A stretch of 64,000 nt of DNA from NCBI GenBank assembly GCA_003194525.1, contig NBIV01000055.1, forward strand, positions 124,001-188,000, written 5' to 3'. Position numbers and translations under genes: made by a program. The notes below the pieces were generated by a model. The model saw only the letters and a program-made list of their open reading frames with translations, ran no database searches and was not told where the DNA came from. The DNA is from Gracilariopsis chorda (taxonomy: Eukaryota > Rhodophyta > Florideophyceae > Gracilariales > Gracilariaceae). The first letter of the stretch is position 1. Each line of letters opens with the position of its first letter. Of the stretch, positions 31,326 to 42,657 are shown one piece after another.

Positions 31326-31801
31326 ATAGCTGCCGCTGTACGCGTATCCATTGTCCACCATCCCGTCGTAACGGCGGTAGTTGTAATTCGCTCCTACCGC
31401 CTGACTCAGTGCCTGATGTACTTCCTGCGCCGATGTGCCCGCCCAGCCCTGCTGTGCCTGCGGTAGTGGTGGCGGCTGAGGCTGAGGCTGCATACGTAGC
31501 TGACTTTGTGCCGCCACTGTCATCGCGGCTGCAAGCACCCCATCCCGCGGCCGCTTTTTGTCACGCCACAACCACCCGTCGTGACGAAAATCCGCGCCTT
31601 GATTGCTATAAGTACTTGTTCCCGTCATCATACCCAATCCCAAGCTGCCGCCAGCGGCGGCGGCACGGTTCACTGTTATTGCCGCCGCAGCTGTATGTGT
31701 GCTTCCCGGCGTGCCCTCACTGTCTGATAGGGGCCGAAGAAGTGGAGGCGTTACGCATTACATTGGTTGCGGAGTGGCGGTTGCACCACCACTCGGCGCT
31801 T
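31227..31801 (-). pseudogene. 3' part of a gene interrupted at its second codon by the Ty3-type element
   Basis: Read on the minus strand, this frame runs from the left edge of the retrotransposon to a stop at 31227. It encodes a low-complexity protein: Ala/Gly-rich, then RHDGWLWRDKKRPRDG, then a Gln/Pro-rich tract (QPQPQPPPLPQ), a Tyr-rich part and a Ser/Asn-rich end. The family is unknown; the style recalls transcription or RNA-binding factors. The start codon appears to lie on the far side of the insertion, as a CAT at 42665-42667. With one copy of the 5-bp GGCGC present on both flanks, the reading frame runs across, but a TAA occurs about 14 codons in (near 31755). The copy is thus probably dead, or begins at a later codon. 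Confidence 0.5.
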
Positions 31802-32451
31802 TGGTAGAGCGACCGTACGGGCGTCAGATCATGACGGGCGACAGCGAACACAGATGCGCGATGACGTGGGAGACCGGACGGTGGACAGATGGCAAGAGTG
31901 CACCTGACCGGCACGGTGCACCTGGGGACTGTTGGGACGGGATACACGTGTCCGACTGGAAGGAAGGGCAGGCATGCCTGCAAGACCTTAGATAATTTCT
32001 AATTAATATTTAGGTAGTGCGTACGCAGGCCCGCCATTGGCCCATATCTCCCGAGATGCTTCGTCGCCGAGGTGCACCTCGGGGCTAGCTGGTCTACTTA
32101 GGATGACAGTACCCACGGACCCCCATGAACGAGTAAATGCAGACGTCATCCCACCAAACGGACTAGTTTCTTGTTCTAGTTGGCGATACAGACTGCCCAC
32201 TAGCTTGTACTACTACTCTGCACGGTAAACCACGAGCGGTACACGACCAACAACGCTCTACGCGTGCTCCCAGACCACGCCTGACGCAGTTGCCCGTCCG
32301 GTTCCGCAGCCCTCGACTGGCGTCTCCTGACTTCTACCGTTCGGATCACCGAGCCCATCTTCCGCCCGGGCTTTCCAGGAAAATCCTTCTACTGACCACT
32401 GAGGCACGTCCGACCTGTCAGCATCTTGTGCTAAAGCATTGCGCTTCCCCA
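31802..32451 (+). repeat. 5' LTR
   Basis: 650 bp, TG...CA ends, about 96 percent identical by eye to 42009-42657. An AT-rich patch at about 31990-32013 is the likeliest promoter core. A short GC-rich inverted repeat around GAGGTGCACCTC (about 32068-32079) is shared by both copies. Confidence 0.93.
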
Positions 32452-32454
32452 CAT

Positions 32455-32467
32455 TGGTCTCCCGACC
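32455..32467 (+). other. Candidate primer-binding site
   Basis: TGGTCTCCCGACC begins four bases after the 5' LTR. TGG complements the CCA end of a tRNA. The matching tRNA species is not identified; it is not the initiator-Met type used by many Ty3 elements. Confidence 0.4.
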
Positions 32468-34671
32468 TAGAAGACCAGTCATGGACCGAAAATGAAATCG
32501 AAACTTCCGAAACCACGGAGTCAGAAAGGTTCGCAGGGCAGAAAACAGCCCAGCCCGTTACGGGGTCTCAGGCCGCTTCGGCGGCGGTCTCTGACACCGC
32601 TTCGGCCTCAAACCGAAGCACCACGGGTGCCTCAGCACTCAACACGTCCGTACTGGATAACCCGGAGTCACTTCTTCGCACAGGAAGTGCGGCAGCGTCC
32701 TCTTCTACACCGCACGGCCCGCCGGCATCTCAGCTGCCAACCGCAATTATTGGGGCAGCCGCGTCTTCACGCGATACGACGACCAGGAACATTGGCTTCG
32801 ACGACTTGTGGGACCGTATCCGGAGTCACTTGTCCTTGTTAGTCCGCACGGAACTCGAAATAAGGGTCCCAGTAGCAGTCGAAGAGTATCTTGCCGATTG
32901 GATGCCCCAAATATTGGAGCGACAGGCCTCTGAGACAACCCGCACGGTTACCGAGGAAGTGATTTCACGCCTTCAGCCAAGCGTCGACTGCACGGAAGTC
33001 CAGCCAAATCGGACAAATCAGCAGTTATCTGCGGGACAACATGTCACCGAGACCCTCTCAGAGTTTGACACAAACCGTACGGGCACGGCACCGGCCCTAG
33101 AGTCCGGTATAGGTATTCCGAACGGGAATAAAGGAGGAAATTCCCGAACGATCTATCTACTGGCAATCCCCAGTCAGCCAGATCCGAACGGAGATCCTAA
33201 CGATAGTAGGTCCAATGGAGGGAGCTCAGACCGCGACAGGCGCGGCCGTCGGGATAAACTGTCCGGTTCGGATCGTAAAAACCGCGGCAGGAAGAGAACT
33301 TCCCGTCGCAAACTCAGACCTAACCGTTTGGACTCAGATACAGACCGAACGGAGACTTCAGAGTCCTAAGAAGATCTTGCCGACTCGGACGAAGGAGCGA
33401 GCGACGACTCGCGAGGTTCGCATCACCGTTAGGGCAGGAAGTCGCTTAAGTGGCTGAAGCCACTTAACGACTTGTTTCTGAAGGCCGTAGACTACAGGTC
33501 GTATCGGCTTCTCAAGAAGTCCGAACGGTATGATGCCCGGGAGGCCAGGGAGGTTGGCTGCTACCACAAGAAGCTGGATGTCCAGCTAAAGGCGTGCCCG
33601 TTCTACGGATCGGACCCCATTGCCGTACTGGGCTTCTTACAGTGATTTAAGACTGCATGCGACCACAACGGAATGACAGAGGGCGCAGCCCTCTGGTGCT
33701 TCCAGATTTATTTGACCGGGCCGGCACACGCGCTAGTTCAATCCCTTATCACGGGAGAAACAAATGCAGTCGACGTCCGTAAACGGGAAACGTTGCGCAC
33801 ATACTCAGAGGTGGTGAATTTTTTGTTAACCACGTATGCGACCGATGAGGTAATCGCAGACGTATACGCCAAGGTGACGACTTATCGACAGTTCTCAGGT
33901 ATTTCTGAAACGGAATTCGCCCAGAAACTCTGGGATAAAGCACTCCGCTGTGGGAACGTGTTCTCAGATCGACGTTTGAAGTCCATCTTCGTGGAGAACC
34001 TGCTGCCCGCCATACGGTCGAAAGTCAGAAACCATCTGACAACTCACCCGCACATTGGACTGAACGCATTAGCCCGATACGCCGAATCCTAAGGCGACAC
34101 GCACCGTGCGACCAAACGGCAAACAATCCGCACGGACTCTCTGCCAACTCATCTTCGTGGCTCACGCTCACAAGGGATGAGCCTGGAGACCGACTCGGAC
34201 GAGGATGATTCGGAGGCACCAGGTGGTCAAGTGTTTGTGATGGGAGGTGGCAGTAGTCTACCGTCTCCTCCCACCACACTGATCTCCACCACGTCTCATT
34301 CTTCCCGGACGGTCCAATTCGCTGCACCAGGTAGAGTTGTAGCCCCCATATCCGCACGGTTATTGACCAAACCATGCCGGATATGTCTTTCTCGAGATCT
34401 GGACCATTGCAAAATGCTAGCACCGGAAGTACGGGCTGCCCTATTAGCTGCACGAGAGCCTAATTATACCCTACGCCGTGACGAGGGGTATTACAACTTC
34501 CCAAGAAGTCCGTCCGGAAGTACTAGTAATACCGGACCCGCACGGCCTAGTATCAGTATACGCCATGGTCAACCCCAGACCCAAGCCCGCTCTGTAACAC
34601 AAGGCTATTCAGTCCAATTGGTGGACACCGACACACCAATCACTCCGGAAAACTACCCAGAGGGTGCGTAG
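32468..34671 (+). pseudogene. gag: gag of the Ty3-type element (stops in frame)
   Basis: One frame runs from just after the LTR to about 34671, interrupted by TAA 33367, TAG 33430, TGA 33643 and TAA 34090. The capsid-like region (about 33640-34090) has the retrotransposon gag pattern TEGAALWCFQIYLTG, then YSEVVNFLLTTYAT, SGISETEFAQKLWDKALRCG and SIFVENLLPAIRSKV. Downstream, CRICLSRDLDHCKML (about 34375-34420) resembles a degenerate zinc knuckle. The N-terminal third is Ser/Thr-rich and ends in an Arg/Lys-rich stretch. No ATG opens the frame close to the LTR, so the real start is unknown. The pol frame is one base back, as in elements that use -1 frameshifting. Confidence 0.8.
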
Positions 34672-37600
34672 AGGCGACCCACCCCCCGAGGCCTGAAATC
34701 CTCAATAAGGAGACCGAGCGGCCTCACAATTAATCCGATTCGGGACCACCGGCTCCACTGGGAGACGAACGGACGGACGTAAAACAACAGTCTGAGACCG
34801 ATCCGGTAATGCTGTTCAGCAGAGCGCTTTACAAAGTCCGTTTCTCAATCGGCCTCGACTCTCAGGTGCAACTCCCTTTCACTGGTGTTCTTGACACCGG
34901 CGCGGGACCAAACCTGGTCCACGCGAACGCTCTCCCACCCGGATGGAAATCAAAGCTGCTCACGAGACCGCATCCAAATATTACAAATGCGTCTCGTAAC
35001 CGTATGCGGACTTTGGGAGTCATCCGCCTGTTTATCCGAATCAGTAGTCTGGGAGTCTGGGACCTTTTCCTAGTCTCCACAAACCTAGCTACATCGTGCT
35101 TGTTGGGAACAACGTTCATCGACAAGCACTTGACGGCCACATACCCCCAACGGAAACAAGTTCCTTTCCACCATACCCGACCGGTGGCCCTGCTTTCGGT
35201 AACCGCACGGTTTCAAACTAATAATGTTCACGAGTCTTTCCCGACAACGGACAACTCCATCTCTAACAAGATTCGAGTAGCCCGAGTGTTCGGTACACCG
35301 CCCATGATCCAAGCGGAAGTTCAAGTAACCGCAAACGTTGGAGGACTTTCATTCCTCCAACTCAACCCGAAAAAGGTCAAGAAATTCCTTATGCTCATGG
35401 CCAATGGCGTCATGGAGCGTATACCGAACCGGTCATTCCGAGTCCTTGTCTCCAACTTCGGACAAACTCCCATCCATTTGGCAAAGAACACCATCGTCGG
35501 GCACGCCATGCCCGCCCCGGTTGCCCTAGTTTCCCCCTCCCCGTTCATCGAAAACGACAAAGCTAGGGGGGCGGAGGCTAATTCCACCCAAACCGACCAG
35601 GATCAAGAGTCCGACGCGGTCAAAGCTGATGATTGGGTAAAGAAAGTCCGTATAGTAGAAGAGTACGAAACCGAACGGGAAAGAATTACCGACTTTCTGG
35701 AACCGTTTTCGGATATGTGGGATGGACACTTGGGGTCTATCTCCATTGCCAAACACCGCATACATTTAGAAGAGGGTTCCAAACCCATCTTCCAGATGCC
35801 TTACCGAGCGGGACAGAAACGAAGGGAACTGGAAAGAGAAGAGGTAACAAAGCAACTCCGCGCGGGCTTAATAGAGCCATCGTCCGCAGAATGGGCAAGT
35901 TCTGTCGTATTCGCACCCAAGAAGGACGGTACTCTGCGCTTTTGCGTTGACTACCGCCGCCTCAACGCGATGACCGTACGGGATACTTACCCCATACCGA
36001 GAATGGATGAGTGCATCGACTCCTTAGGGGATGCAGTGGTATTCACTACTTTAGACGCCAATAGCGGTTATTGGCAATGCGAAGTCGACGAGACCGACCG
36101 GGACAAAACGACCTTTACGTCCCACATGGGTTTGTTCCGCTACATTAGAATGCCGTTTGGTCTCAAGAATGCTCCGGCTACCTTCCAGAGAGCACTCGAC
36201 ATCATCATTTCGCGAGTTAAATGGCAATTCGCTCTACTTTACCTAGACGACGTCATTATATATTCCCGATCGGTTCAAGAGCACTTCGAACACGTACAGG
36301 CCGTATTGGAACTGCTCCGTTCGGCCTGAATTACGCTGCGGTTGGAGAAATTTTATTTCTCCCACCAAGTGGTCGACTATCTTGGTCTTATAATCCGTCC
36401 GGGCAAACTGCAGGTACCCAGAAAAGCTTGCGACGCTTTGCGACAAGCGAAACCTCCCAGAAACCAGACGGAGCTACGGTCGTTCCTAGGCCTTCGCAAC
36501 GTGTTCCGCCGGTTTGTTGAGGCATTTGCACGTATTGCTAGCCCGCTTAATCGGGAACTGGAAAAAGACCAACCATTCCAGTTCGAAACTCTGACCGATA
36601 CGGAGTATGAGGCGTTCGACGAACTACACCAACGTCTCATACGACCACCTATACTGGCACTCCCCCGAAACGGTCACAGATACGTCCTAGACACGGAGGC
36701 TTGCAATACTCAAGTCTGATGCTGTCTCCTCCAGGAGCAGCCCGAGGGCGACCTTCATCCGATTGGCTACTGGAGCCGCTCACTAACAAAGCCCAAACGG
36801 GCCTACTCCACTACCGAACGGGAATGTTTGGCCGTCGTTTGGGCCATCCTTCATCTCCGTCCGTACTTGGAGGGCACACGGTTCACACTCCGTACGGACC
36901 ATCACGCAGTACGCTGGATCCTGAACCTAGCGAATGCGTCCGGACGGTTAGCGAGATGGAGGCTCCGCCTCATGGAGTACGACTTTGACGTAATCCACCG
37001 ACCAGGCGTTAAGCACCAAGCGGCTGACGCGCTTTCCAGAGTCCGTACGGATGGAGAAGACACAGACCCGCTCGGCTACGAGGTACCGTGCATGATGACG
37101 ATTAAAGTGACCGAAACGGGGGAAGAATATACTGTAGCTACGGTGTGCTGGGACGGCGGAGAGAAGACCATCATAACGGACTGGCCACAAAACAATCCAA
37201 ACGGGATAGGACTCCCAGCAGTACTCGAAGTTAATGACGAGTAGCAGGAAGGCGCCCCGATGACGGTGGAAGAGTTCCTCCAGGAACAGAAGAATGATCC
37301 CCTCTGTAAGTCCGCACAGGCGAAAGTCGGAGACGGCAAATGCCTATTCGATGTAAACCGAAACGGGATATTGATAAGGAAAGCTCCATTAGATGGAGCT
37401 CTCCAATGGTACGTGCCGGAGATACTGCAAGCCAGGTTATTATATCTGTCCCATTACCCGCAGTTTGCTGGACACCCCGGCGCAATAAAGATGTATTCCA
37501 CGCTGCAACGGTACTACTCCTGGCCGAGGATGGCTAATGACGTATTTCAGACCGTATGGGATTGTCTTACCTGCGCCTCTCCTCGCGGAAGTCGCCATCG

Positions 37601-38843
37601 GCACCATAAGCTCTTGAAGCTATTTCCCGCAGCGGGCCCACTGGAACTTGTCGTAATGGACATCCTTGGTCCATTCACAAAGTCTGCAAAGCAGCACCAA
37701 TACATTCTAGTCATTACCGACCGGTTTACAAATTTCTGCCGATCAGTGCCTTTGAAATCAACTACGGCCGCAGCCGTAGCCTCGGCTTTCTTGGACAACT
37801 GGGTCTATCCGTACGGGATACCATTATACTTGCTGACCGACAACGGGAGCCAATTTGTCCCCAAGTTCTTCGAAGCTGTTTGCAGCATGTTAGGTATCAA
37901 GCACTTGACCACCAAGGCCTATCACCTGCAAACAAACGGACAGGCCGAACGGTTCAACAAAATGCTCGTCGAACGCCTCCGTCACTATGTGGCAGAACAC
38001 CAAACCGAATGGCACGAATACGTGCAACCGCTGACCTATGCATACAATATGCAAGTGCACAGGACAACGGGCACAACGCCTTTCCATTTGGTACTTTCAC
38101 GGCACCCGCCCGGTCTGCAAGTTGAAAAGACCCCTACCACTACCCCGGAGCTTCAACCCGAAAACGCCACCACGGCGCAGGTCAAAAGGTACATCCTAGA
38201 CCGTCTTCGGGATGCTCTTTCGTCCGCCCAGACGAAAACCACTTGGGCCCAACTCCATTACAAAAGGTACTTTGATAAAACCGTACGGACTCTCCCTAAG
38301 TTTAGCCCTGGGGATGAGTTGTATGTCGATGGACCAGAATGGATGTCAACAGCTCTGGAAGAGCAAGTTGACAAATATACCCGCAAGTATCAGAAACTTC
38401 TTCCGAAAACATACGGGCCATTTCCCGTCGTGACTGCCACGGACGATACCGCCCTCATAAAAGAAGACGGACTGAAAAACTGGGTCAGCATTGACCGAGT
38501 AACCCGGGCGCCACGCCGAGCAGTCCAAACGGCACTGATCACGGACCCAACAACTAGACCGGCTATGCCACGGCTGACCACCGAACCCGATGTTGATCCG
38601 GACGGTCGTTTCTCTGACAAACTTACACAGCCCGCAACGGACCCGACACCATCTACAGCCCACCCCCATGCGGTCGACCGAATCTTTGGCCATCTTGAAA
38701 CGCCGAACGGAACGCAATATCGAGTCCATTGGTTCGGATACCAACCGGACTATGATAAATTCGAACCCCCCTCTCACATTCCCCATCATTTCATCGCCCG
38801 CTACTGGCGTCGCCAGAAGCAACCAGGACGTGCAAACATCTGA
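34671..38843 (+). pseudogene. pol: pol of the Ty3-type element: protease, RT, RNase H, integrase, chromodomain
   Basis: A single frame with stops at 34731 (TAA), 36327 (TGA), 36717 (TGA) and 37242 (TAG). Aspartic protease: GVLDTGAGPNLVH (about 34885). RT: FCVDYRRLNAMT, FTTLDANSGYWQ, MPFGLKNAPATFQ and the catalytic LLYLDDVIIYS. RNase H: a CCLLQEQPEG strand and the TDHHAVRW, RPGVKHQAADALSR blocks. Integrase (from about 37260): zinc-binding HYPQFAGH with CLTC, then the DDE core VVMDILGPF, LTDNGSQF and QTNGQAERFNK. The C-terminus (about 38665-38810) is chromodomain-like (VDRIFGHLE, QYRVHWFGYQPDYDKFEP), which marks the chromovirus clade. Both TGA stops sit where Gly is conserved. Confidence 0.93.
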
Positions 38844-39338
38844 GCACCGGGGAGGATGAGGAGGCAGAACAGGAGGCGGAACACAACACGATATGGGAAG
38901 CGGAACGTGGCCACCGTGCGTCCGTGATTGGCTGTGCCGGCACGTCACTTCAACGTGCGCCCGCGATTGGTTGGTTCAGTACGTTGCTTCGACGCACTTT
39001 ACGACACCATTTGTCACACGCACTGTGGCCGGACACACGCTATAGACGGAGAGATCAACAGACCCACTCGCTGGGCCAGCCGAAGCAGACCGTACGGGAA
39101 GGCATAAAGAAGGTGATGCGAAACAAGCAGAAGTTTACTCAAGAACGAGAATGGTGCGCTCACCGTACACTGGGTGGAGAGAACCGTACCCGAACTTAAC
39201 GACCCCGACGACGAGAATGCCCACCACGCAATCTACCACGATTAGGAGTTTGAATACTGCGAAGAGACCGACGTGGGATCGGGGGAAGGCTACCATCCCG
39301 ACTAGATCCCGAGTTGACCATCTCAGGCTCCGAGACGA
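38844..39338. other. Element-internal spacer after integrase
   Basis: About 500 bases between the pol stop and the end of the antisense frames. There is no protein-like frame on either strand. It may carry termination signals for both converging transcripts. Confidence 0.4.
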
Positions 39339-41427
39339 CTACGCTGGACGCACGGGGCACAGAACCTCTGGCATCAGCTCATCCCGATCAGCCGCAACAG
39401 CCACAACAGCAGGTGCACTAGAGGAACCGCTCGGACTCACACCAGCAGCAGCACCAACGAGATTGCTCGGCCCAGCTCCAGAAGTAGGATTACCGGAGGA
39501 AAAGCCGGCAGGACGGGCACCAGAAGCATTGAAGAGATCCGTAATGGCCCCCTGAGCGAGACGCTCACTCTCAGCCCGTAAGGTCAACTCATCAATGGTG
39601 GGCGGGTCCTCTGTGGGAGGCCCCTGTGTAATGGGCGGCTGATGCTGTGCAGTAGCTACAGCAAATGTATCCCGGGCATCCGCTGCGGTCTCTGGATCGA
39701 ACGCCTCGGCCTCCATGAGGCAATGGCTACCAAACTCCGAACGGTATGAGTACAGATACTCTCCATCAGGTTCATCTGGGACTCCGCGGTACGACGAAGT
39801 ATCTGCCCCCTATGGTGCACGCGACGAATCCACGTACGGGCGGAGAAAAGAGCGTCACGAAGCGAATCCGGAGCAGGTTCGCCGAACGTCTCACACACCG
39901 TGCGGAGAGCAGCAAACGCTTTATCGATTTCGGGCTCCATACTGAGCCGGTCAGTTTGCGAACCCGCCTCGATACGCTGACGAACCAGTGCCGGGGTAGA
40001 AACGGACGCGACGACAGGAACCGAACGGAACCCAGTCGGAGCTAACGGCGCAACCGGAGATGGCATCGAGGAGTGGCAACCGCTTGACCGCCTGGAGGAA
40101 AACCACGGGCCACTGTCGAAGTAGCATCGGCAAAGTCGGTACTCAGATACCCGCCCGGAAAATAATCCGGAACGTTCATCTCTTTCCAGACCGGACGCCG
40201 ATCAGTCGGCAACAACCGACGAGTAACCGGACCGCTATTACCACGAGCAGGCATCGTGGGAAACGAATCGTTATCGAAATCGTACCACAAGAACCCGGGC
40301 GTACAGGACCAGTTAATCTCCAAGAAATAACAAAGATCAGCATCGGCATCTTCCGGCCGGAATGTGGACCCACTAAGGATGTTCTGAACCCCCATCTGAC
40401 GGATAATATCCACCAACGCGACTGGCAACGGGAACAAACGACCGTATTCTGGATAGTCGTCAGATGTGTACAACAGAACGTCCAGATCACGTGTAAAGAA
40501 GGTCACCCCGTCCAAGGCAGCCTGGATGAGCGCCGCGAAGGCGAACAAGGCCCACTCTGCGTAAACTATCTGGAAAAACCGATCGGAAAAAGGCCCCTGG
40601 TTGAGAACCTCAGGCGTATGATATGCCAGAACGGGCGGAGTCGGAACCGCAAGATTGCGGGTCACGTCGTAACCCTTCCATCCTTGACCGATTGGCAAAT
40701 ATAATCCCACGCAGTCGCTGGCGGCTAAGTCGTGGAACTCCACGTTATGCCAATAGTAATAATACCCGAGGAACGACCGAATTCGGGCTTCATTCACGGC
40801 ACTATTGCCCCACTGAGCTCGGTTGAGCCAATAGAGCCGGTCGAAGGGAGCCTCAAACACGATTAGTTCGAGCATATTATACCGAATGGCCGGAGGATAG
40901 TAAGGGTTGGCCTGCATCGGACGCAACAGGCGTTGCAAGCGGGACTGGTACTCGACCTCCTCGGGGCACCGCACGTACGGCATATCGCAACGAACAAAGG
41001 TCCGGATGGGGGCATAACCGCGTGGTAAGGGAGAATGCGTCCTACGAGCCCTCCAGGAATCTTCATCAGTCCACTTGGGGTTCAGCACGTTCAGTTCGGC
41101 GGGCGTCCGCACGGACGGGACACGCGAAAACCGCGCGGAATCGAAATAGTTGGCAGACATCCGCTGATATTTCAAGACTGACATCGGAGGATCTCGTTCC
41201 TGACGGGCGGGGGCGAATATGCGCTGATCACGGTGGTCGAGTTGTTGGCCCGGCAACGGAAGGATGCGCCAGACCGCTGGTGGACCCGACGTCAGGCCGT
41301 GCGGACGGGCATACGGATCGACCGGAGGTGGCATGACGATGGGACTCGCCGGAGAGGATGGAAGTGCGGAGGATGAAGCACCGAACGGTAGGAAGAAGGG
41401 AGGTGAAATTGAGGGAGGATCTCCCAT
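39339..41427 (-). pseudogene. Antisense accessory ORF inside the Ty3-type element
   Basis: Between integrase and the 3' LTR, the minus strand carries an ATG-started frame of 461 codons (41427-40042). After it, protein-like sequence continues in a second frame (about 40066-39700) and a third (39716-39339), so the intact version may have had about 700 residues. The N-terminus is Pro-rich. The middle is rich in aromatics (FLGYYYYWHNVEFHD, PFSDRFFQIVYAEWALFAFAALI, TFFTRDLDVLLYTSDDYPEYG) and looks like a folded globular domain. The end is Ala/Ser/Glu-rich. I recognise no family: it lacks envelope features such as a signal peptide or paired membrane anchors. Tat/Ogre elements of plants carry unrelated extra ORFs in the same place, some antisense. 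Its promoter would lie in or near the 3' LTR. Confidence 0.7.
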
Positions 41428-42008
41428 GGCTGCAGTACAAATACCGACCGAACGGACGAGATGGAGCCCGACGCAGAGGATAGAAGCTGAAGAGTCGTCA
41501 GTGGTATGATATGCGACCGTCCGTAGCCAACTGAAAGGGGCAGAGGAGCGCGCTAAGGATCAGTCGGCGAAGAGATACGACTGAGGCACTGAGGCTGTGA
41601 CGGTTGAATTTCAACCGGCCGACGTAGATTCAATTTATTTACGTACGCCGGGGCTTGGGACGTGGTCTCCCACCCCTTTACGAAAAAAAAAAAACAAAAC
41701 AAAAACAGAAAACAAAACCGCCAGCAAGAATGCTGTCATTTCTAACCGAACAGAGTCTACGACTTCATTGCAATCGGAAGCCACCCCCCAATCCCCTCAT
41801 CCTGTCACCGTACGGACCTAAAAGAAAACGTGGGCGGCCGGACATGACCACGACCGGTCAGCTGGTTGTCCGCCGCGACATCAGTGCTGAGGCACGTCCC
41901 GCACGCCAGGCAATGGGCCCCGTCCACACTGTACCTAGCCGCCACGCTACAACCGACCGCTCGGGAAAGCACCACGCGGACGTGGCGCGCTTTAAGGAGG
42001 GAGGCATG
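41428..42008 (+). other. Element 3' untranslated region with polypurine tract
   Basis: No coding sequence. An A-rich stretch with repeated AAAAC lies at about 41682-41722. The purine tract AAGGAGGGAGG (41994-42004) ends just before the 3' LTR and is the expected plus-strand primer. Confidence 0.65.
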
Positions 42009-42657
42009 TGGTAGAGCGACCGTACGGGCGTCAGATCATGACGGGCGACAGCGAACACAGATGGGCGATGACGTGGGAGACCGGACGGTGGACAGATGGC
42101 AAGAGTGCATCTGACCGGCACGGTGCATCTGGGGACTGTTGGGACGGGATACACGTGTCCGACTGGAAGGAAGGGCAGGCATGCCTGCAAGACCTTAGAT
42201 AATTTCTAATTAATATTTAGGTAGTGCGTACGCAGGCCCGCCATTGGCCCATATCTCCCGAGATGCTTCGCCGCCGAGGTGCACCTCGGGGCCGGCTGGT
42301 CTACTTAGGATGACAGTACCCCCCGACCCCCATGAACGAGTAAATGCAGACTTCATCCCACCAAACGGACTCGTTTCTTGTTCCAGTTGGCGATACAGAC
42401 TGCCCACTAGCTTTTACTACTACTCTACACGGTAAACCACGAGCGGTACACGACCGCCAACGCTCTACGCGTGCTCTCGGACCACGCCTGACGCAGTTTC
42501 CCGTCCGGTTCCGCAGCCCTCAACCGGCGTCTCCTGACTTCTACCGTTCACATCACCGAGCCCATCTTCCGCCCGGGCTTTCTAAGAAATCCTTCTACTG
42601 ACCGCTGAGGCACGTCCGACCGGTCAGCATCTTGTGCTAAAGCATTGCGCTTCCCCA
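42009..42657 (+). repeat. 3' LTR
   Basis: 649 bp, same ends as the 5' LTR. About 28-30 substitutions and a 1-base indel separate the two copies. Confidence 0.93.

Larger units (their letters stand above)
31802..42657 (+). mobile_element. Ty3-type LTR retrotransposon (chromovirus) with antisense ORF
   Basis: A 10.85-kb element with two LTRs (31802-32451 and 42009-42657) beginning TGGTAG and ending CCCCA. Gene order is gag, protease, reverse transcriptase, RNase H, integrase, chromodomain, the Ty3 order, followed by 3.1 kb with a large minus-strand ORF. The LTRs differ at about 28-30 sites of 650 by eye, so the insertion is not recent. Coding frames contain several stops and at least three frameshifts, so this copy is not autonomous. 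A 5-bp GGCGC lies two bases outside each end (31795-31799 and 42660-42664) and is the best target-duplication candidate. Base composition differs from the flanks, with very many CGNACGG-type words. Confidence 0.93.

Noticed and set aside
36327-36719. UGA read as glycine, because two pol UGA codons sit at conserved Gly positions
   Set aside because: Host genes use UGA as a stop (for example YIPF5 and the 113-residue gene), the same element also has UAA and UAG interruptions, and simple mutation explains all.
40060-40704. Plus-strand 214-codon frame within the Ty3 element
   Set aside because: It is Arg/Asn-rich and opposite the better antisense ORF, with no retroelement motif; judged a shadow.
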